The notes beneath the pieces are model-generated. The model made no database searches. It was not told the DNA's origin and was given only the letters and a program-made list of their open reading frames with translations. From Caldithrix sp. (GTDB taxonomy: Bacteria; Zhuqueibacterota; Zhuqueibacteria; Thermofontimicrobiales; Sulfurfontimicrobiaceae): a stretch of DNA of 64,000 bases. Positions 47,986 to 57,507 of the stretch are shown here, piece by piece. The DNA lies in the NCBI GenBank assembly GCA_020722815.1, contig DYKB01000028.1:1-64000 (forward strand). Direction: 5' to 3'. The position numbers were made by a program, and so were the translations under genes. How positions within the stretch are numbered: the first letter of the stretch is position 1; every line of letters begins with the position of its first letter.

Positions 47986-48402
47986 ATGTTTGAAAATTCA
48001 TATAAATTTGTTAGAGAACTTATTGTTATTACCGCAATTATTCTCACCCTTGGGATGGTCCTGCTCTATCTAACGGGGGAGTACGATAAACGATTTGAAG
48101 TATTTACCGGTTTTATCTTAAGCCTGATTCTTTTTATTTCCAGTTTTTTAGCCCTTCAATGGGCTTTCAAAAAATCAGATAAGGTATTTCTGGGCGCTTT
48201 GACCGGCGGGATGTTCATTCGCTTCATTATCATTGCGTTATTAATTTTTTTGATTGTTCGTTTTACGAAACTCGATTTATTTATCACCATGATTTCATTA
48301 TTTATATTTTATATTATATGTCAGTTTTATGAAATTCGATTGATAGCCAAGATTATGTTTAAAGGAAAAAAATTTTCGGAAATTATCAGGAAAGATTCAT
48401 GA
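47986..48402 (+). CDS. AtpI-like membrane protein at the head of the ATP synthase operon
   Basis: 138 residues with four predicted transmembrane helices (about 14-29, 40-60, 70-92, 97-113) and a basic C terminus. Sequence motifs are weak, but the position directly before atpB with a 4-nt ATGA overlap is that of atpI/uncI, whose product assists c-ring assembly and Mg handling. The glycine/arginine pattern GALTGGMFIRFIIIALLIF recalls ATP synthase I-chain family proteins. The assignment is mainly by position. Confidence 0.65.
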   Translation: MFENSYKFVRELIVITAIILTLGMVLLYLTGEYDKRFEVFTGFILSLILFISSFLALQWAFKKSDKVFLGALTGGMFIRFIIIALLIFLIVRFTKLDLFITMISLFIFYIICQFYEIRLIAKIMFKGKKFSEIIRKDS

Positions 48403-49202
48403 ATCGCGTCAGCATATTCTCTCCCGAACATGGTCCCCACCCGGCAGGTGGCAGTTTCTCTGTAAAAGATTTTATCATGCATCATGTCCAGGATGAAGTT
48501 ATCTATTCCATACATGTTTTTAATATCAATTTTTCCATCACCAAACACGTGATAATGATGTGGTGTGCAGCGGCGATTCTCATGACTGTATTGGTATTAA
48601 CGGCGCGCCGCAAGACGCTGGTTCCAAAAGGTTTTCAAACCTTTTTAGAATGGATTATCCTGTATCTGAAGCAAACAGTTTTTGATACTTATCTGGGACA
48701 TGATAGCTTAAAATATGCACCATATCTCCTGACCGCTTTCTTTTTTATTTTGACCTGCAATTTATTGGGATTGGTTCCCATGGGGGCAACCGCTACGGGC
48801 AATATTTCGGTTACGGCTGGCCTCGCTGTGGTGACCTTCTTTTTTGTCCAGTTTTATGGAATCCAAAAAGGTGGATTCAAAGGCTATATCAAAAGTTTTG
48901 TACCCCCCAATTTGCCAGGTTTCGTCGTCCCAATTATTTTTGGAATTGAAGTTCTGGGTATGTTTACCAAGCACATCGCGCTGGCAGTTCGACTTTTTGC
49001 CAACATGCTCTCCGGGCATCTGGTTATTTTTACAATTCTGGGATTAATCTTTTTATTTAAGAATTTTTTTGTTTCCCCCCTGCCGATTCTGGCGATTGTT
49101 TTTTTAAGTATATTAGAGATTTTAATTGCTTTTATTCAAGCCTATATTTTTACGATACTTTCAGCAGTTTTTATTGGTATGACAGTTAATCCACATCATT
49201 AA
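48399..49202 (+). CDS. atpB: F-type ATP synthase subunit a
   Basis: 267 residues with five or six membrane helices. The essential Arg is in LAVRLFANMLSGHLV, and the end helix has AFIQAYIFTILSAVFIGM with the conserved Gln-Tyr pair. Subunit a forms the proton half-channels against the c-ring. A hydrophilic N terminus of about 45 residues (His-rich, EHGPHPAGG) precedes the first helix, as in several FCB-group proteins. The start overlaps the preceding gene. Confidence 0.95.
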   Translation: MNRVSIFSPEHGPHPAGGSFSVKDFIMHHVQDEVIYSIHVFNINFSITKHVIMMWCAAAILMTVLVLTARRKTLVPKGFQTFLEWIILYLKQTVFDTYLGHDSLKYAPYLLTAFFFILTCNLLGLVPMGATATGNISVTAGLAVVTFFFVQFYGIQKGGFKGYIKSFVPPNLPGFVVPIIFGIEVLGMFTKHIALAVRLFANMLSGHLVIFTILGLIFLFKNFFVSPLPILAIVFLSILEILIAFIQAYIFTILSAVFIGMTVNPHH

Positions 49203-49236
49203 TGATAAAAATTTAAATATGTAAGAGGAGTTTTTT

Positions 49237-49464
49237 ATGGACGCGACTACTTGGGCTTATATTTCTGCAGGTGTTGGAACCGTTGGGACACTTTTTTCTG
49301 GTGCTTATGGTATTTCTCAGATTGCAAAAGCTAGTGTTGAAAATATTGCCCGCCAACCCGAAGCCAGCGAAGATATTCGGGGCGTCATGATCATCACCTC
49401 CGCCATGATTGAAGGGGTTACCTTCCTGGGTTTGGTAATCTGTTTCTTGTTGGGAATTAAATAA
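49237..49464 (+). CDS. atpE: F-type ATP synthase subunit c
   Basis: A 75-residue helical hairpin with the polar loop ARQPE and the ion-binding Glu in AMIEGVTFLG of helix 2. Aligned on RQPE, the Na-coordinating residues of Ilyobacter c (Gln32, Ser66, Thr67) are Ile, Gly and Val here, so the ring should use protons. Helix 1 begins AYISAGVGTVGT rather than the GAGxGxG run common in proteobacteria. GAGGAG precedes the ATG. Confidence 0.95.
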   Translation: MDATTWAYISAGVGTVGTLFSGAYGISQIAKASVENIARQPEASEDIRGVMIITSAMIEGVTFLGLVICFLLGIK

Positions 49465-49718
49465 TTTTGTGATGAAGGTAGAGTTCGCCTGGAATTAGTT
49501 GGGAAAAACAGTATTGGTTGTTTTTTATGTGAAACGTGATGCGTAATACGTAAAGCGTGAGGGTGAATTTACACATTATATTTTCATATTCGAAATGTTT
49601 TGAATTAAAGTCCCCCGTCTTTATTGACCGGTTTCAAAATCTTTGATTTGGAGTGGTTGGTCATGAAGACGGGCGGCAGCTATTGACAAATGATTAAAGT
49701 TTTGCAGGAAATTTAGCA
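49465..49718. repeat. Repeat-bearing spacer inside the ATP synthase operon (atpE-atpF)
   Basis: 254 nt without a gene, in an operon where the other gaps are below 50 nt. It has a GTGAAACGTGATGCGTAATACGTAAAGCGTGA fragment like that near lhr (20156-20383), and a stem of CCCGTCTT...GACC (about 49616-49631) with GGTC...AAGACGGG (about 49659-49673) that encloses a 27-nt loop. It could set the relative yield of c and b subunits. Confidence 0.5.
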
Positions 49719-50213
49719 ATGGAATTACTAAGTCCGGATTTTGGTACTTTTTTTTGGACTGTCATCACCTTCTTTGCGTTGATGTTCGTCTTGAAAAAAT
49801 ACGGCTGGAAACCGCTGCTCAAGAATCTTGAAGAGCGCCAAAATAAAATAAGTCGTGATCTGGAACAGGCTGCCCGTGATCGGGAAGAAGCGAAGAAATA
49901 CCTGGATAATCAACAGGCTTTGCTGGAAGCAGCGCGAAAAGAATCACTCCAAATTATCAATGATAGTAAGATCAATGCCGAACAATCGCGGAAAGAGGCT
50001 GTTGATGAAGCCCGAAAAGAGGCGGAGCGGGTTCTGGAACGGGCAAAATTGGAGATTAGTTTGAGTAAAGATGCCGCAATTCTGGAAATTCGGCAATATG
50101 CGGTCGATCTGGCTTTAACGGCGGCACAAAAGGTTACCGGGGAAGCATTATCCCGTGAACAACACATTCACATGATCCAGAAATATATTAACGAATTAAG
50201 TCAGGCTAAATGA
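49719..50213 (+). CDS. atpF: F-type ATP synthase subunit b
   Basis: 164 residues: one N-terminal membrane helix (FGTFFWTVITFFALMFVLKKYGW) and a long charged coiled coil forming the peripheral stalk. The ALTAAQKVTGEAL segment near the C terminus binds delta. No Shine-Dalgarno is strong. The gene overlaps atpH by 4 nt (ATGA). Confidence 0.94.
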   Translation: MELLSPDFGTFFWTVITFFALMFVLKKYGWKPLLKNLEERQNKISRDLEQAARDREEAKKYLDNQQALLEAARKESLQIINDSKINAEQSRKEAVDEARKEAERVLERAKLEISLSKDAAILEIRQYAVDLALTAAQKVTGEALSREQHIHMIQKYINELSQAK

Positions 50214-50764
50214 TTATCACGATAACTGCAAAACGATATGCCCGGGCACTTTTCGAGATTACACAGGAAAAAAATATCTCGATTGAAATTTTAAAAGAAT
50301 TTAAGACTTTCTTAGGACTTCTTATAGCCAGTCCCGAGCTTCAATTCGTCTTGGGACATCCCAATGAGTCCCAACGGGATAAAATCTTTGGTAAAATTTT
50401 TCAACAAAAATTATCACCCATTTTTTTAAATTTTTTACGATTGGTTTTAAAAAACAAGCGTTACCTGATTTTATCTCAAATTTTTGAAGACTTTCAACGC
50501 CAATATGAAGCATCCTGTCGACGAAGCCTGGTTAAAATTACCACCGCTTTTCCGCTGGAAGGTGCTGAATTAGAAGCCTTTCGTCTGGAAATCTCCCAAT
50601 TATTGGCATCCGATGTAATGATTGAAAATAAAGTTTCACCCGAAATCCTCGGCGGTTTAATTTTAAGCGTGGATGATCGGGTTTTGAATGCCAGTTTTTT
50701 AGAACATTTTAAAAACATGAAATCTCATTTAATTAAAAATCAAAAAATAAATTATGGAAATTAA
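50210..50764 (+). CDS. atpH: F-type ATP synthase subunit delta
   Basis: 184 residues. The N-terminal helical bundle ([20 protein letters not shown]) binds alpha; the C-terminal end [27 protein letters not shown] is the conserved delta/OSCP signature. It links the b stalk to the F1 head. It overlaps atpF by 4 nt and atpA by 11 nt, so the three are translationally coupled. Confidence 0.94.
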   Translation: MIITITAKRYARALFEITQEKNISIEILKEFKTFLGLLIASPELQFVLGHPNESQRDKIFGKIFQQKLSPIFLNFLRLVLKNKRYLILSQIFEDFQRQYEASCRRSLVKITTAFPLEGAELEAFRLEISQLLASDVMIENKVSPEILGGLILSVDDRVLNASFLEHFKNMKSHLIKNQKINYGN

Positions 50765-52277
50765 AGCGCTTGAAATATCCAGTGTTCTGAAGCAACAGAT
50801 TGAACAATTTCAACTGACCACTGATTTTATTGAAGTGGGCGAGATAATCCAGGTTGGTGACGGAATTGCCCGGGTTTATGGTTTGCAAAATGTCATGGCC
50901 AATGAGTTGGTGGAATTTCCCCACGGTATTTACGGCCTGGCCCTGAATCTGGAAGAAAACAATGTCGGCTGCATTCTGTTCGGAAATGATAAGTATCTCA
51001 AAGAAGGGGATGTGGTAAAACGGACCGGGAAGGTTATTCAGGTACCGGTAGGCCAAAGTCTGGTCGGGCGGGTGGTGAATCCATTGGGACAACCGCTTGA
51101 TGGAAAAGGGCCGATTCAAACCGACACTTACTCCCCGCTTGAACGAAAGGCACTGGGAGTAGTGGCGCGTCAGCCGGTAAAGGAGCCGTTGCAGACCGGA
51201 CTCAAAGCGATTGATTCCATGATTCCAATTGGTCGCGGTCAGCGGGAGTTAATCATTGGCGACCGTCAGATTGGAAAAAGCACCATTGCAATTGATACGA
51301 TTTTGAACCAGAAAGGCCAGAATGTGTATTGTATCTACGTCGCCATTGGCCAGAAAGCTGTTTCAATCGCGAAATTGCAAAAGATTTTTGAAGAACATGG
51401 GGCGACGGATTATACGACAATTGTGGCTTCTACGGCCAACGATCCGGCCCCTATGCTTTATATTGCCCCGTATAGTGGTGCTTCCATTGGGGAATATTTC
51501 CGGGATCGCGGAATGCATGCCCTGGTTATTTATGACGATCTATCCAAACATGCCTGGGCTTATCGACAAATTTCCCTGCTCCTGCGCCGTCCACCGGGCC
51601 GGGAAGCTTATCCAGGTGATATTTTTTATTTGCATTCGCGCTTACTGGAACGGGCTGCAAAATTAAGTGACAAATTGGGCGGTGGTTCTTTAACCGCCTT
51701 GCCCATAGTTGAAACGCAGGCTGGCGATTTTTCGGCATATATTCCCACGAACGTGATTTCCATTACCGATGGCCAGATTTATCTCGAGCCGGATCTCTTC
51801 TCCGGCGGTGTCCGACCCGCTATCAATGTCGGCTTATCCGTTTCGCGTGTTGGTGGTAATGCACAAATTAAAGCGATGAAACAGGTTGCCGGTAAACTCC
51901 GGCTGGACCTGGCGCAATATCGTGAACTGGAAAGTTTTGCCAAATTCAGCTCTGATCTGGATAAGACAACCCAGGCGCAATTAACACGTGGTCAGCGAAT
52001 GGTAGAAATTTTAAAACAGGATCAAAATCAGACCCTTCCAGTTGAAAAACAGATTGTGGTCATATTTTTAGGAATACAGGGCTACTTGGATCAGCTACCA
52101 GTTTCAGAAATTCATCACCTTGAAAAGCAATTTTTGGATTTTATTGATACAAAATATTCAAATATATTACAGGAGATTCGAGAGAAAAAAGTGCTTGATG
52201 ATTCATTGCAAACAAACATGAAGGTAGCTTGTGAAGATTTTATGAAATCATTTACGCGAAGTGATGATGTGATATAA
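50754..52277 (+). CDS. atpA: F-type ATP synthase subunit alpha
   Basis: 507 residues, the non-catalytic nucleotide-binding subunit. The P-loop is [13 protein letters not shown] (usually GDRQTGKTAIAID; the T to I and T to S changes keep GxxxxGK[ST]). The [31 protein letters not shown] signature and the alpha Arg finger region [10 protein letters not shown] are present. Start within the end of atpH. Confidence 0.96.
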   Translation: MEIKALEISSVLKQQIEQFQLTTDFIEVGEIIQVGDGIARVYGLQNVMANELVEFPHGIYGLALNLEENNVGCILFGNDKYLKEGDVVKRTGKVIQVPVGQSLVGRVVNPLGQPLDGKGPIQTDTYSPLERKALGVVARQPVKEPLQTGLKAIDSMIPIGRGQRELIIGDRQIGKSTIAIDTILNQKGQNVYCIYVAIGQKAVSIAKLQKIFEEHGATDYTTIVASTANDPAPMLYIAPYSGASIGEYFRDRGMHALVIYDDLSKHAWAYRQISLLLRRPPGREAYPGDIFYLHSRLLERAAKLSDKLGGGSLTALPIVETQAGDFSAYIPTNVISITDGQIYLEPDLFSGGVRPAINVGLSVSRVGGNAQIKAMKQVAGKLRLDLAQYRELESFAKFSSDLDKTTQAQLTRGQRMVEILKQDQNQTLPVEKQIVVIFLGIQGYLDQLPVSEIHHLEKQFLDFIDTKYSNILQEIREKKVLDDSLQTNMKVACEDFMKSFTRSDDVI

Positions 52278-52313
52278 TAAATATTTTCATTTTTGATGTA
52301 TATCAATTAGATT

Positions 52314-53174
52314 ATGGCAAATCCTAAAGACATAAAAAGACGAATTATCAGCGTTCGCAAGACGCAGCAGATTACGCGGGCACTCAAAATGGTGGCCGCG
52401 GTCAAATTGCGGCGCGCCCAGCAGCGTATCGTTCAGGCGCGACCCTATGCCTATCGGCTCAATGCCTTGCTGGGACATATCAGCGCGAAAGTTGATCACA
52501 ATCTGCATCCGCTCCTGGCTGAACGGGAGCCGAAAAGACTCGGTTACGTCATTGTTACCGCAGACCAGGGGCTGTGTGGTTCTTTTAATCAAAACATCAT
52601 CCGCAAAGCCGATCAGGAAATCACTGCACAGGTCAATAAAGATATTCACCTCATGCTGATTGGACGGAAAGGTCGTGATGCCTTTGCCCGGAAAAATCAT
52701 CACATCATTGGTGAATATACTGCCTTTTTTAAAAATATGACCTTCGCTCACGCCGTTGAGATTGCGACCCTTATTAATAATTTATATGTTCATAAAGAAC
52801 TTGACCGGGTTTATTTGATATATAATGAATTTAAATCTGCGGTGCAACAGCGGGTGGTGGTGGAACAATTATTACCCATTATTCCCATCATACCCACTGA
52901 AAAAAAGTATGAAGCCGATTTTATTTTTGAACCATCGGCCAGTTCGATTCTGGACCTGCTTTGTCCCAAAAATCTGAATATCCAAATCTGGCGCGTCCTG
53001 CTGGAATCTTTTGCGTCGGAAATGGGCGCCCGGATGACGGCGATGGAATACGCCACCGAAAACGCACACACGCTGATTAGCAATTTAACCATGCAGTATA
53101 ATCGTATTCGTCAGGAAAACATTACCAAAGAAATCCTGGAAATCGTCAGTGGAAGTGAAGCGCTCAGACAATAG
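52314..53174 (+). CDS. atpG: F-type ATP synthase subunit gamma
   Basis: 286 residues forming the rotary shaft. The N-terminal coiled coil begins DIKRRIISVRKTQQITRALKMVAAVKLRRAQ, a Rossmann-like middle has VTADQGLCGSFN, and the C-terminal helix ends MTAMEYATENAHTLISNLTMQYNRIRQENITKEILEIVSGSEAL, the conserved family signature. It is 36 nt after atpA and 45 nt before atpD. Confidence 0.96.
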   Translation: MANPKDIKRRIISVRKTQQITRALKMVAAVKLRRAQQRIVQARPYAYRLNALLGHISAKVDHNLHPLLAEREPKRLGYVIVTADQGLCGSFNQNIIRKADQEITAQVNKDIHLMLIGRKGRDAFARKNHHIIGEYTAFFKNMTFAHAVEIATLINNLYVHKELDRVYLIYNEFKSAVQQRVVVEQLLPIIPIIPTEKKYEADFIFEPSASSILDLLCPKNLNIQIWRVLLESFASEMGARMTAMEYATENAHTLISNLTMQYNRIRQENITKEILEIVSGSEALRQ

Positions 53175-53207
53175 AAATTCGGTTGATTAAAATATTTTTC
53201 AAGTTAG

Positions 53208-54608
<1,401 letters not shown>

Positions 54609-54650
54609 TAAAATAATATCGTTTAATCATTTGATTTTATTCCAGATATC

Positions 54651-55097
54651 ATGAAAGAAAAATTTTTTGATTTAGAAATTGTGACACCACTTCAGATCCT
54701 TTATCATGAAAAGGTCAAGCATGTTCGTTTACCCGGTACAGAAGGCTATTTGGGTATACTGGCCGGACACGCACCTTTGGTCACGACTTTAAAAATTGGT
54801 GAAATTAAAGTTGATCTGGAGAAAGAAACAAAATATTTCGCGACCAGTGGTGGAATAGCGGAAGTTTTGCCTTTTTCTACCACTATTTTGGTGGAAACCG
54901 CCGAGGAAGCCAGTCAGATTGATTTGAAACGGGCATTGGCTTCCAGGAAACGCGCTAAAGAACAGATAAAATCAAAATTAAATGAAATTGATCGGCAGCA
55001 GGCTCAGGAATCGTTGAAGAAAGCTGAAAATCGATTATCAATCGCCAAGCATCTCAAGAATAATGTTGAAGACCTTGATGAGAATGAGCAACATTAA
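54651..55097 (+). CDS. atpC: F-type ATP synthase subunit epsilon
   Basis: 148 residues. The N-terminal beta-sandwich (LEIVTPLQILYHEKVKHVRLPGTEGYLGILAGHAPLVTTLKIG) is followed by the two C-terminal helices (EEASQIDLKRALASRKRAKEQ...), here slightly extended, that inhibit ATP hydrolysis. It is the last functional gene of the operon, 30 nt upstream of a decayed PsiE-like gene. Confidence 0.94.
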   Translation: MKEKFFDLEIVTPLQILYHEKVKHVRLPGTEGYLGILAGHAPLVTTLKIGEIKVDLEKETKYFATSGGIAEVLPFSTTILVETAEEASQIDLKRALASRKRAKEQIKSKLNEIDRQQAQESLKKAENRLSIAKHLKNNVEDLDENEQH

Positions 55098-55126
55098 ATT
55101 AATTTTCTAAACAATTTGATATTAAA

Positions 55127-55426
55127 ATGAATGAAAAAGAATCTCACCCTGAATTTGAACCACAAAGTTTCTCCAGTGAACAAATCGAACATGATCCGCT
55201 TATTCGGAATCTGAATAAAATTATTCGTCAGGCCGTTCGGGTTCTGGCGATTTTAATGGTGCTGGTCATCCTTTGGGGGATTGGCGATGTGGTCTAGGTC
55301 CTTTATAAACAATTAATAGCGCCTCCCTGTTTATTATTGAATATCAGTGATATTTTAAATACATTCGGCGCTTTTCTCGCTGTATTGATTGCAATTGAAA
55401 TATACCTTCTTGTTAATTGTAAGTAA
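55127..55426 (+). pseudogene. PsiE-like membrane protein gene with an in-frame TAG and a lost 3' end
   Basis: The ATG at 55127 starts a 56-codon frame ending at TAG (55295-55297). The same frame continues without a shift for 42 further codons to TAA (55424-55426). The joined product reads as a PsiE-like protein: IIRQAVRVLAILMVLVILWGIGDVV-stop-VLYKQLIAPP...LLNISDILNTFGAFLAVLIAIEIY. Family members usually have a Trp or Tyr near the stop position, so TGG to TAG is the simplest cause, and they continue another 40-50 residues (a DVIHVK-like and ALMAIARK-like part) that is missing here. It is probably inactive. The 56-residue part with one membrane helix could still be made. Confidence 0.65.
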
Positions 55427-56259
55427 CGCTTACGGGTTCCCCGAAAATTTACGAGCCCTCTCCTTATAATAAATCCAATTTATTTAAATTTTGTCGATAG
55501 TTTTTTGTCATTATTTTCATTTTTTTCTTGATTCAAAGAAAAATAATGGATAATTTTATAAAAGTGGTAATAAATCGGTTCCTTGAAATTGAGAAGTCCA
55601 CACCAAGAACGCCACTTTTATCATTCTGAATGAAGTAGCACGGCGATCAAAGTTTTTATTTTTCAATAAGTTAAGGATTATTTTTTGTATCCGTTCACAG
55701 GTGTGAAAAATTAAAGCTTCTGTCATGCCCGTCCGTTAGCTAACGGATTATCGGGCATTCATTTGCCGAAAGTAATATGGATTCCCACCAAACTTGTACT
55801 CGAATGTTTTTGTCGGGTAAACATGCGGGAATGACAGTGTCGATCCACACTGTAAACGGTTACTATTTTTTTAACCACTTAATACATAAGGATGAAGTTG
55901 GTCGGGCTTGATTATCAGTAATTTGAATTTACCACTTTTCTTTTCATTTCAGAACAAGGATTAACGATTTATAATTTTAGAAGGTTCAGGGGATGTCGCC
56001 TTTGCAAACCCAAAATCGTTAATCGGTATTCGTAAATCAGTTCTTTAATTTAAGAAATGTTTCTCCTGTCATGTTGAGGGGATCTCGATTTTTTTATATA
56101 ACATCTTAAAATTATTGAAATAAATGAATTGATTGGAAGCATTTTTGAAGGACATTACAGAATTTATAACAGGTATTTTAACGTTTTATATCTGACTGAA
56201 TTTAAGTTAGATAGTCATTTTGTTCCAAAATAGGAAGAAAGCTTCGGAGGAGAAACCGG
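55427..56259. other. Long non-coding region after the ATP synthase operon
   Basis: About 830 nt with no protein-like frame. It holds the dispersed palindrome at 55720-55837 and otherwise AT-rich DNA. The Shine-Dalgarno GGAGGAG (56246-56252) for the next gene is at its right end. Confidence 0.4.
55720..55837. repeat. Dispersed CTGTCATGCCCG ... CGGGAATGACAG palindrome, copy 2
   Basis: The 12-nt ends (55720-55731 and 55826-55837) pair with one mismatch. It contains GTCCGTTAGCTAACGGATTATCGGGCAT, the reverse orientation of the core at 44205-44290, and ATGGATTCCCACC. Confidence 0.6.
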
Positions 56260-57375
56260 TTGGAAGAATCAAAAGGAAAAATTTTACTGGTCGAAGATGA
56301 TGAATTTGATCAGCTTACCTTTAAAAGATTTACTCAAAAAGAATATTTCCCTTATCAATTTCAAATTGCCAATTCAGTATCGGACGCCCGATCACGGATG
56401 AGCCAGGAACAGTTCGATATTATTATATCGGATTATATGCTGGGTGATGGGACAATCTTTGATCTTGTCGGCGATACGAATGCCATTCCGTTCATCCTGG
56501 TAACTGGTGCCAGTAATGAACAAGTCGCGGTGAGGGCGATCAGGTCTGGTATTCATGATTATTTGATTAAAGATATCGAAGGTAATTATTTGAAATCATT
56601 AAAAATAACCATCGCCAAATTAATTCAAAAAAAACATGATGCGGAGGAGTTAAGGCAATATCGGGAACGGCTTGAAGAATTAGTTGCCGAACGAACCCGG
56701 GAATTGGAAGCTGAAATTGCCGAACGGAAAAGAATGGAAGTAGAAATTTCAGCCACTTTGCTTGAAAAAGAGAAATTATTAAAAGAAGTTCAGCACCGGG
56801 TTAAAAATAATTTACAAATAATTTATAATTTATTAAGTTTGCAGGCACAATATATCAAAGATCCCAAAACACTGGAAATTTTTCGCGAAAGCCAGAATCG
56901 GATTCATTCCATTGCTTTAATCCATGAACGTCTTTATCGCGCAAAAGATCTGGGTAAACTTGATTTTTCGGATTATATTAAAAGTCTGGTTCAGGCACTT
57001 TTTCAGACTTACCATGTTGATCGAAATCGTATTTCATTCAATTTTCAAAATGAAGCGATTGCACTTAATATTGATCAGGCGATCTCGTGTGCACTAATTT
57101 TAACTGAATTAATCTCCAACTCGCTCAAACATGCTTTTCCTCCCGATTATGATGGGCAGGCATCAATTGCAATTTGGCTAAAAAGGGGAAGTTTAAATGA
57201 AATCGAATTGATATGTTCTGATAATGGAGTTGGTTTTTCGCACCTTGAAATCTTTAATGAGCCCCAAACGCTTGGTCTGCGTCTGATACGATTGTTAGTG
57301 GAGGATCAGCTTCAGGGTACAATAAAATGTGTTTGCGAGAATGGAACAAAATATTTCATTAAATTTTGCGTCTAA
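56260..57375 (+). CDS. REC-domain histidine kinase, HisKA_2 type
   Basis: 371 residues with an inverted hybrid layout. A receiver domain (1-125, phospho-acceptor D58 in SDYMLGDGT) precedes a coiled coil (about 130-165) and a HisKA_2 domain with H179 in KEVQHRVKNNLQIIYNLLSLQ, then a HATPase (N box LTELISNSLKHAF, G1 box SDNGVGF, LGLRLIRLLVEDQL). It has no membrane segment, so it is a cytoplasmic kinase whose activity is likely set by phosphorylation of its own receiver. The TTG start has GGAGGAG 7 nt upstream. It is the first of four signalling genes on this strand. Confidence 0.88.
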   Translation: MEESKGKILLVEDDEFDQLTFKRFTQKEYFPYQFQIANSVSDARSRMSQEQFDIIISDYMLGDGTIFDLVGDTNAIPFILVTGASNEQVAVRAIRSGIHDYLIKDIEGNYLKSLKITIAKLIQKKHDAEELRQYRERLEELVAERTRELEAEIAERKRMEVEISATLLEKEKLLKEVQHRVKNNLQIIYNLLSLQAQYIKDPKTLEIFRESQNRIHSIALIHERLYRAKDLGKLDFSDYIKSLVQALFQTYHVDRNRISFNFQNEAIALNIDQAISCALILTELISNSLKHAFPPDYDGQASIAIWLKRGSLNEIELICSDNGVGFSHLEIFNEPQTLGLRLIRLLVEDQLQGTIKCVCENGTKYFIKFCV

Positions 57376-57507
57376 TTTATAAATTTTGCATCTAATTGTC
57401 ATGGTAATGTTTTATGCTATTCATTTTTTTAAATAATTCCTTCTGATTATAGCGTTATTAAATTTATTGTGCGAAAACATGGGTAATATTCTTGCAAGAG
57501 TCAGCCT

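Noticed and set aside
49237..49464. Sodium-type c-ring
   Set aside because: The Na-coordinating Gln, Ser and Thr positions are Ile, Gly and Val.
57479..57497. GGG-N10-GC sigma-54-like match before the membrane sensor kinase
   Set aside because: The start of transcription would fall on the ATG, and the -24 half is poor.
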